64,000 bases of DNA from Streptomyces sp. CB02980 (lineage in GTDB: Bacteria; Actinomycetota; Actinomycetes; Streptomycetales; Streptomycetaceae): NCBI RefSeq assembly GCF_014451325.2, contig NZ_JACSCH020000013.1:233304-297303 (forward strand). Reading direction: 5' to 3'. Below are positions 59,035-64,000 of the stretch, piece after piece. Position 1 is the first letter of the stretch. Every line of letters begins with the position of its first letter. A program made the position numbers and the translations under genes. The notes beneath the pieces were generated by a model. It searched no databases. It was not told where the DNA came from and was given only the letters and a program-made list of their open reading frames with translations.

Positions 59035-59195
59035 ACCGACCCCTCCCCGCACACCCCCGCGCCGCCTGAGCCGGACCCCTCCCCGCACACCCCCGCGCCG
59101 CCTGAACCGACCTCTCCCGTACACCCCCGCGCCGCCTGAACCGACCCCTTCCCGTACACCCCCGCGCCGCCTGAGCCGGACCCCTTCCCGTACCC
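59026..59195 (+). repeat. 35-bp tandem repeat seeded by the cynT stop codon
   Basis: Five copies with spacing of 34-36 bases, each starting GCCGCCTGA (59026, 59061, 59097, 59131, 59166) and containing an ACACCCCCGC-type tail. The first copy holds the actual end of cynT (Ala-Ala-stop). The gap 59035-59258 contains these copies and then the cynS ribosome site. Confidence 0.9.
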
Positions 59196-59258
59196 CCCGG
59201 CTCTTTCACGACGACCGCAGTCCCTTCCCGCGCAACCCACCGAAAGGACGTACCTCTC

Positions 59259-59726
59259 ATGGTGCACGCCCAGTTCGACCCCACCGCACGTCACGAGCTC
59301 GCTGTCGCCGCCGTCGACGCCAAGACCGTCAAGGACCTGAGCTGGCAGCAGATCGCCGACGCCGCCGGTCTCTCCGTCGCCTTCACCACCGCCGCCGTCC
59401 TCGGCCAGCACGCCCTGCCTGAGGCCTCCGCGCGGGCCGTGGCCGAGCTCCTCGGCCTGGACGAGGACGCGGTGCGGCTGCTGCGGACGATCCCCACCCG
59501 GGGCTCCCTCGACGGCATCCCGACCGACCCGACCGTCTACCGCTTCTACGAGATGCTCCAGGTCTACGGGACCACGCTGAAGGCCCTCGTCCACGAGGAG
59601 TTCGGCGACGGCATCATCTCCGCGATCAACTTCAGGCTGGACGTGAAGAAGGTCGCCGACCCCGAGGGCGGGGAGCGCGCGGTCATCACGCTCGACGGCA
59701 AGTACCTGCCGACCAAGCCGTTCTGA
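59259..59726 (+). CDS. cynS: Cyanate hydratase (cyanase)
   Basis: A 155-aa decameric enzyme: cyanate plus bicarbonate gives carbamate and CO2, and then ammonia. The N-terminal HTH-like domain (WQQIADAAGLSVAFTTAAVL) precedes the catalytic domain with R95, E98 and S121, which match R96/E99/S122 of E. coli (YRFYEMLQVYG and GDGIISAINF). Length is normal. It begins 224 bases after cynT, with a repeat array in between, so co-transcription is possible but not certain. Start ATG 59259 after GAAAGGACG. Confidence 0.95.
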   Translation: MVHAQFDPTARHELAVAAVDAKTVKDLSWQQIADAAGLSVAFTTAAVLGQHALPEASARAVAELLGLDEDAVRLLRTIPTRGSLDGIPTDPTVYRFYEMLQVYGTTLKALVHEEFGDGIISAINFRLDVKKVADPEGGERAVITLDGKYLPTKPF

Positions 59727-59911
59727 CCCGTCCGGTCGTGCGGCTGTGACCCTTCCGCCCGGACCAGGCTCCGCTTCCGGGGGCGCGGCCTGCGGTTCTA
59801 TGGTGGGCGGCGCAGATCGCGCGGACCGCGCGGTCCTCCGCGGGCACGCGCCCGATCCGGCGGCCAACCCGGCGGCAGGGTCGCACCCGCACGACACGAA
59901 CGAGGAGTTCC

Positions 59912-60673
59912 ATGGACATCGCCGGCTCCGCCGCTCTCGTCACCGGTGCCGCTTCCGGTCTCGGCGCCGCCACCGCCGCGGCGCTCGCCGCCCGGGGCGC
60001 CACGGTCTACGGACTCGACCTGGACAAGGCCGTGGCCGCCGCCGGGCAGCTGCCCGAGGGCGTCCGGCTGCTCGCCGCGGACGTCACCGACGAGCAGCAG
60101 GTCCGCGAGGCCCTCGCCGCGATCGACGCCGACGGCGCCGAGCTGCGGCTCGCCGTGAACTGCGCCGGCATCGCGCCCTCGGCCCGCATCCTGGGCCGCA
60201 AGGGACCGCACGACCTCGACCTGTTCCGGGCCGTGGTCAACGTCAACCTGATCGGTACGTTCAACGTGATGCGGCTCGCCGCCGAGGCCATCGCCCGGCA
60301 CGAGCCCGACGAGCACGGGCAGCGCGGTCTCGTCGTCAACACCGCCTCGATCGCCGCGTTCGAGGGCCAGGTCGGCCAGATCGCCTACGCCGCCTCCAAG
60401 GCGGGCGTCGCCGGTATGACGGTCACCGCCGCCCGTGACCTGGCGCAGTTCGGCATCCGGGTCGTCACCGTCGCCCCCGGCATCGTCGACACCCCGATGA
60501 TGGCCGGGTTCGGGGAGGACGTCAGGGCCGGTCTCGCCGCGAGCGTCACCTTCCCGCAGCGCCTCGCGCGCCCGGAGGAGTACGCCCGCCTGGTGACGAT
60601 GATCGCCGAGCACGACTACCTCAACGGCGAGACGATCCGGATGGACGGCGCGCTCCGGATGAGCGCCCGCTGA
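59912..60673 (+). CDS. Short-chain dehydrogenase (3-hydroxyacyl-CoA dehydrogenase-like)
   Basis: A 253-aa SDR enzyme. The cofactor motif is TGAASGLGAATA, NAG is in NCAGIAPSARI, and the catalytic triad/tetrad is S (NTASIAAFEG), Y and K (YAASKAGVAGMT). It resembles the HSD17B10/FadB2x type that oxidises 3-hydroxyacyl-CoA with NAD+ (by pattern: DLDKAVAAAGQLPEG and QRLARPEEYARLVTMI). It lies before the TetR gene and the OB-fold gene and may be part of a fatty-acyl or steroid-like catabolic set. ATG 59912. Confidence 0.87.
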   Translation: MDIAGSAALVTGAASGLGAATAAALAARGATVYGLDLDKAVAAAGQLPEGVRLLAADVTDEQQVREALAAIDADGAELRLAVNCAGIAPSARILGRKGPHDLDLFRAVVNVNLIGTFNVMRLAAEAIARHEPDEHGQRGLVVNTASIAAFEGQVGQIAYAASKAGVAGMTVTAARDLAQFGIRVVTVAPGIVDTPMMAGFGEDVRAGLAASVTFPQRLARPEEYARLVTMIAEHDYLNGETIRMDGALRMSAR

Positions 60674-60714
60674 CCCCTTGCGCAGCCGCCTCCGGGCCTC
60701 CGTACCCTCGCGAC

Positions 60715-60750
60715 AGCACTCGGTGCCGGATTCGTCCGGCACCTAGTGCC
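60715..60750. promoter_or_regulatory. Two GGCAC-N3-GTGCC operator sites before the TetR gene
   Basis: Sites AGCACTCGGTGCC (60715-60727) and GGCACCTAGTGCC (60738-60750), centre to centre 23 bases. The second is 33 bases before the TetR start. Between them a stem GGTGCCGGA/TCCGGCACC (60722-60743, loop TTCG) could also terminate the SDR transcript. The same 13-mer pattern recurs upstream of the OB-fold gene. Confidence 0.6.
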
Positions 60751-60783
60751 GCGCCGAGGGGATCCGGGTGTTAGGTTCGGGCC

Positions 60784-61500
60784 ATGGGAACAGCCGGATC
60801 AGCGTCGACGAACTCCACGAAGCCCGCGATGCGGGACTCCCTCATCGCCGCGGCCTTCCAGCTCTTTCTCGAGCGGGGCTACGAGCAGACCACGGTCGAC
60901 GACATCGTCAGCCTCGCGGGCGTCGGCAGGCGGTCCTTCTTCCGGTACTTCCCGTCGAAGGAGGACGTGGTCTTCCCCGACCACGAGCAGTGCCTCGCCG
61001 ACATGACCCGCTTCCTCGCGGCGAGCGCCGACTCCGACGACCCCATGGTCCGGGTCTGCGGCGCCGCCCGGCTCGTCATGCGGATGTACGCCGAGAACCC
61101 GACCTTCTCCGTGCAGCGCTACCGGCTCACCCGCGAGGTGACCGGGTTGCGCACGTACGAGCTGTCGGTGGTCTGGCGGTACGAGAAGACCCTCGGCGAC
61201 TATCTGCGCACCCGCTGGGCCGACCGCAGGGACGGCACCCTGCGCGCCAACGTGGCCGCGGCGGCCGTGGTCGCCGCCCACAACCACGCCCTGCGGCACT
61301 GGCTGCGCTCGGGCGGCGACGGCGACCCGCTGGCGGAGGTGGACAGCGCCCTGGAGTTCGTCCGCGGCACCTGGAGTCCGGACGCGGTCGTGGCCGCGCC
61401 GGCCGAGGAGACCGAGGACGTGGTCGTGGTGATCACCAAGCGGTCCACCCCCATGTGGCGCGTGGTGCGCGAGGTGGAATCGAGCCTCGGCGAGAGCTGA
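60784..61500 (+). CDS. TetR-family transcriptional regulator
   Basis: A 238-aa regulator. HTH is TTVDDIVSLAGVGRRSFFRYF at about 36-56 (motif cut). The rest is a helical ligand domain of the actinobacterial type, ending in an unusual VVVVITKRSTPMWRV segment. ATG 60784. It has operator-like dyads GGCAC-N3-GTGCC on its own upstream side (60715-60750) and on the upstream side of the next gene (61557-61573), which suggests it represses itself and the neighbour. Ligand probably an acyl-CoA (inference from the acyl-CoA-type neighbours). Confidence 0.86.
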   Translation: MGTAGSASTNSTKPAMRDSLIAAAFQLFLERGYEQTTVDDIVSLAGVGRRSFFRYFPSKEDVVFPDHEQCLADMTRFLAASADSDDPMVRVCGAARLVMRMYAENPTFSVQRYRLTREVTGLRTYELSVVWRYEKTLGDYLRTRWADRRDGTLRANVAAAAVVAAHNHALRHWLRSGGDGDPLAEVDSALEFVRGTWSPDAVVAAPAEETEDVVVVITKRSTPMWRVVREVESSLGES

Positions 61501-61556
61501 GAGCCGACCCGGGGGTTCCCGGTATCTCTAATTGAGGGAACTCAGGTCTTTATTTG

Positions 61557-61573
61557 ATGGCACTCAGTGCCAT
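61557..61573 (+). promoter_or_regulatory. Operator site before the OB-fold gene
   Basis: ATGGCAC and GTGCCAT around TCA: the same GGCAC-N3-GTGCC core as upstream of the TetR gene. It sits in an AT-richer promoter-like stretch (61525-61580), 49 bases before the GTG start. Confidence 0.6.
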
Positions 61574-61621
61574 ATCTTTGCTCCTGCACGGTCGAGCCGC
61601 CGAGTGCAAGGAGAAGGCATC

Positions 61622-62011
61622 GTGTTCCACACGGGACTGAGGAGCGGGACCGCCGTCCAGGCCGCCGAGGAGGCGGGCCCCGACGCCGAGCTCTACTTCC
61701 AGCGCTGCCGCTGGTGCCACACCACGACGTTCCAGCGACTGCTCTGTCCGACCTGCGGGTCGACCGATCTCAACCCCGAACTCAGCGAGGGCGAGGGCGT
61801 GATCTCCGTACGGCGCGGGGTCGCCGCGGCCGATGCCGATCTCTGGCCGGTGTACATGACGGAGGGCTTCACCGTCCGCTGCCGGGTCGACGGGCCGCTG
61901 CACGCGGTGCGCCCCGGCGTCCGGGTGAAGGTCTCGTCGGGGGTCGGCGTGACCGGTCGCAGGCCGGTCGTCCGGCTCTGCGAGGAGGTCCCCCTCGACG
62001 GGTGGATCTGA
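61622..62011 (+). CDS. Zinc-ribbon/OB-fold protein (DUF35 family)
   Basis: A 129-aa protein with an N-terminal zinc ribbon, CRWC and CPTC (FQRCRWCHTTTFQRLLCPTC; two CxxC pairs), followed by an OB-fold. This resembles the DUF35 proteins that accompany thiolases or acyl-CoA dehydratases and bind acyl-CoA (family knowledge). The GTG at 61622 follows AAGGAG at eight bases. It follows the TetR gene with its own operator-bearing promoter. No thiolase gene is next to it. Perfect terminator follows. Confidence 0.83.
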   Translation: MFHTGLRSGTAVQAAEEAGPDAELYFQRCRWCHTTTFQRLLCPTCGSTDLNPELSEGEGVISVRRGVAAADADLWPVYMTEGFTVRCRVDGPLHAVRPGVRVKVSSGVGVTGRRPVVRLCEEVPLDGWI

Positions 62012-62048
62012 TCCGCCGGATCCGGTCCATCCGATTCAGGAGAAACAC

Positions 62049-62091
62049 AAAGGGGCGGGTGGTGGCACAGAGTGCCACCACCCGCCCCTTT
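62049..62091. terminator. 20-bp perfect bidirectional terminator
   Basis: Arms of exactly 20 bases, AAAGGGGCGGGTGGTGGCAC (62049-62068) and its complement (62072-62091), loop AGA. T-runs on both strands fit bidirectional termination of the OB-fold gene (plus) and etfA (minus, stop at 62114). The inner part is again GGCAC-N3-GTGCC. Confidence 0.85.
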
Positions 62092-62113
62092 CGCGTCATC
62101 GGACGCGGACGGG

Positions 62114-63070
62114 TCAGCGGGCGCCGATCTCGTCCGTCAGCTGCGGCAGCACCTCGAAGAGGTCGCCGACCACGCCGTAGTCCACCAGGTCGAAGATCGG
62201 GGCCTCGGGGTCCTTGTTGACCGCGACGATCGTCTTCGACGTCTGCATGCCGGCCCGGTGCTGGATCGCGCCGGAGATGCCCGCCGCGACGTACAGCTGC
62301 GGCGAGACCTGCTTGCCGGTCTGGCCGACCTGGTTGGAGTGCGGGTACCAGCCGGCGTCCACCGCGGCGCGCGAGGCGCCGACGGCCGCGCCGAGCGAGT
62401 CGGCCAGCTTCTCGACGACCGCGAAGCCCTCGGCCGCACCGACACCGCGGCCGCCGGAGACCACGATCGCGGACTCGGTCAGCTCCGGGCGGCCGGTGGA
62501 GACGCGCGGGGTGCGCGCGACGACCCTGGCGGCGTTGCCGGTGAAGGACACGGTGACGTTCTCGACCGTGCCGGCGGCCGAAGAGGCCTCCGGGGCGGCG
62601 GAGTTCGGCTTGACGGTGATGACCGGCACGCCGTGCGTGACCGTCGAGCGCACCTGGTACGAGGCGGCGAAGACGGACTGCGTGGCGACCGGGCCGTTCT
62701 CGCCGGCCTCCAGCTCCACGGCGTCGGTGATCAGACCGGAGCCGAGGCGGAGCGCGACACGGGCCGCGATCTCCTTGCCCTCGCCGGAGGAGGTCACCAG
62801 GACGGCCGCCGCCCCCTTCTCCTTCGCGAGCTGGGTGAGCGCGTCGACCTTCGGCACGACCAGCTGCTCGGTGAACTCGGCGCCGTCCGCGACGTACACG
62901 GTCGCCGCGCCGTACTCGCCGGCGGTGGCGGCGATCGAGGCCGCGGCCTCGCCGGCGCCGAGCACGACGGCCGAGGGCTCGCCGATGCGGCGGGCCAGGG
63001 TCAGCAGTTCGAGGGCCGGCTTGCGGACCGCACCGTCGGCGTGGTCCACGAGAACCAGGATCTCAGCCAT
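62114..63070 (-). CDS. etfA: Electron transfer flavoprotein subunit alpha
   Basis: Alpha subunit (318 aa) of the FAD/AMP heterodimer that takes electrons from acyl-CoA dehydrogenases. Starts MAEILVLVDHADGAVRKPAL. The C-terminal FAD domain has IVVSGGRGVGAAEGFAV, the QVGQTGKQVSPQLYVAAGIS motif (quoted in part) and the conserved AVNKDPEAPIFDLVDYGVVGD segment. Its start lies 38 bases after the etfB stop, so both form one unit. ATG 63070. Confidence 0.95.
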   Translation of the reverse strand: MAEILVLVDHADGAVRKPALELLTLARRIGEPSAVVLGAGEAAASIAATAGEYGAATVYVADGAEFTEQLVVPKVDALTQLAKEKGAAAVLVTSSGEGKEIAARVALRLGSGLITDAVELEAGENGPVATQSVFAASYQVRSTVTHGVPVITVKPNSAAPEASSAAGTVENVTVSFTGNAARVVARTPRVSTGRPELTESAIVVSGGRGVGAAEGFAVVEKLADSLGAAVGASRAAVDAGWYPHSNQVGQTGKQVSPQLYVAAGISGAIQHRAGMQTSKTIVAVNKDPEAPIFDLVDYGVVGDLFEVLPQLTDEIGAR

Positions 63071-63108
63071 GATTCGTTGCTCCTGTGGGGTGTCAGGCTG
63101 ACGGCAGG

Positions 63109-63894
63109 TCAGATGAACTTCTGGGTGGCGAGGAAGCCGGCGAGCTGCTTGCCGCCGTCGCCCTCGTCCGTGACGATCGTGCCCTTCGTGCGGGCCGGGC
63201 GCGCTGCCACGGCGTCGACCAGGGTCCACGCCCCGGCGAGGCCCACCTCGTCGGCGTCGATGTCCAGGTCGTCCAGGTCCAGCTCCTGGACCGGCTTCTT
63301 CTTGGCGGCCATGATCCCCTTGAAGGAGGGGTAACGGGCCTCGCCGGACTGGTCGGTGACCGAGACGATCGCCGGCAGCGTGGCCTCCAGGAGCTCGGTG
63401 GCGGCGTCGCCGTCACGGCGGCCCTTCACGAGACCGTCCTCGACCGAGAGCTCCGACAGCAGGGTGACCTGCGGCAGGCTCAGCCGCTCGGCGAGCAGCG
63501 CGGGCAGCACGCCCATGGTGCCGTCGGTCGAGGCCATGCCGCAGACGACCAGGTCGAAGCCGGTCTTCTCCAGGGCCTTGGCGAGGATCGCCGAGGTGGC
63601 GATCACGTCGGAGCCGTGGATGTCCTCGTCGTTGACGTGGACGGCCTTGTCGGCGCCCATCGACAGCGCCTTGCGCAGCGCGTCCTTGGCGTCGTCCGGG
63701 CCGACCGTGACGACGGTGACCTCGGCGTCGTCGGACTCCTCGGAGATCCGCAGCGCCTGCTCGACGGCGTACTCGTCGAGCTCCGACAGCAGGCCGTCGA
63801 CCTCGTCGCGGTCGACCGTCAGGTCGTCGGCGAAACCGCGGTCGCCGGTCGCGTCGGGTACGTACTTCACACAGACAGCGATCCTCAGGGTCAC
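63109..63894 (-). CDS. etfB: Electron transfer flavoprotein subunit beta
   Basis: Beta subunit (261 aa) of the electron transfer flavoprotein; binds AMP. Starts LRIAVCVKYVPDATGDRGF and has the signature SELDEYAVEQALRISEES, the MGADKAVHVNDEDIHGSD loop, and the late GIMAAKKKPVQELDLDDL. GTG at 63894. Upstream, 28 bases away, the end of another acyl-CoA dehydrogenase gene on the same strand. Confidence 0.95.
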   Translation of the reverse strand: MTLRIAVCVKYVPDATGDRGFADDLTVDRDEVDGLLSELDEYAVEQALRISEESDDAEVTVVTVGPDDAKDALRKALSMGADKAVHVNDEDIHGSDVIATSAILAKALEKTGFDLVVCGMASTDGTMGVLPALLAERLSLPQVTLLSELSVEDGLVKGRRDGDAATELLEATLPAIVSVTDQSGEARYPSFKGIMAAKKKPVQELDLDDLDIDADEVGLAGAWTLVDAVAARPARTKGTIVTDEGDGGKQLAGFLATQKFI

Positions 63895-63922
63895 GGCCTG
63901 GCTCCTTTCAAGTGACAGACGA

Positions 63923-64000
63923 TTACGGGAGGTTGCGGGCCATGACGATGCGCTGGACCTGGTTGGTGCCTTCGTAGATCTGGGTGATCTTGGCGTCGCG
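63923..64000 (-). CDS. Acyl-CoA dehydrogenase, C-terminal fragment
   Basis: Only the last 25 codons are in the window; the gene continues beyond 64000. The visible end, RDAKITQIYEGTNQVQRI, is the acyl-CoA dehydrogenase C-terminal signature and is close to the end of the dehydrogenase at 53185-54333. It stops at TAA (63925-63923), 28 bases before etfB, so this dehydrogenase and its electron acceptor are probably encoded together. Confidence 0.85.
   Translation of the reverse strand, partial: RDAKITQIYEGTNQVQRIVMARNLP

Noticed and set aside
59026..59195. Repeat array considered as a CRISPR
   Set aside because: Units are contiguous with no unique spacers, contain the end of a gene, and no cas genes are nearby.

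Overview
The window is chromosomal DNA from a streptomycete. It is very GC-rich, with strong third-position G/C bias, frequent GTG starts, TGA/ATG overlaps inside operons, and gene families typical of Streptomyces: DUF2637, mycothiol-dependent nitroreductase, sulfate-assimilation leader peptide, PucR/XdhC purine genes, an iron box of the DtxR/DmdR type. I found no rRNA, tRNA, insertion sequence, prophage or CRISPR array. It reads as core or near-core chromosome.

Layout. 1-4.9 kb: end of a phosphotransferase, a sugar ABC importer (two permeases plus lipoprotein, no ATPase gene), DUF1697, and a DsbA-like mycothiol nitroreductase. 4.9-15.5 kb, minus strand: a D-Ala-D-Ala carboxypeptidase, then the full assimilatory sulfur operon (leader peptide, sulfite reductase, small zinc ribbon, cysH, cysC, cysD, cysN, a 33-codon small ORF, ssuA, ssuB, ssuC, sirohydrochlorin chelatase). 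It takes sulfate or sulfonates to sulfide and serves the siroheme needed by the reductase. 15.5-27 kb: mixed singletons (GNAT, GAF regulator, AidB-like dehydrogenase, YihY, AraC, VOC, rsgA, Ada/AlkA, PPOX, DUF456, TrmB/LuxR-like regulator). 27-41.8 kb: a large secreted subtilase, a PP2C-like protein without metal-binding motifs, PoxB-type pyruvate oxidase, an anti-sigma-like ATPase, DUF2637, an iron-regulated FhuF-like reductase with an iron box, a GntR regulator with a repeat-rich N terminus, a lipoprotein, an NTPase/WD40 protein and a TPR-like protein.

42-51 kb is a purine catabolism island: PucR regulator, three xanthine dehydrogenase subunits, an NCS2 purine permease and the XdhC maturation factor. 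51-54.3 kb holds a ROK regulator and a divergent TetR/acyl-CoA dehydrogenase pair sharing a palindrome. 54.4-57.3 kb, minus strand, is the most unusual part: a secreted HbpS-type haem-binding protein, an ankyrin protein, and a membrane protein fusing an SPFH/band-7 (stomatin) domain to a Ser/Thr protein kinase, spaced 42-44 bp apart. The kinase gene has a TTA codon at codon 4, the only in-frame TTA I noticed, which suggests bldA-dependent developmental control. 57.4-59.7 kb is a cyanate detoxification set (LysR, carbonic anhydrase, cyanase). 59.9-62 kb: an SDR, a TetR and a zinc-ribbon/OB-fold protein, with repeated GGCAC-N3-GTGCC sites. The window ends with etfA, etfB and the tail of an acyl-CoA dehydrogenase.

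A pattern across scales: at least seven short tandem repeats (units of 9, 11, 14, 18, 25 and 35 bp) sit on or within about a dozen bases of stop codons, and an eighth lies about 70 bases past one. The repeats inside genes are instead 15-bp units that keep frame.
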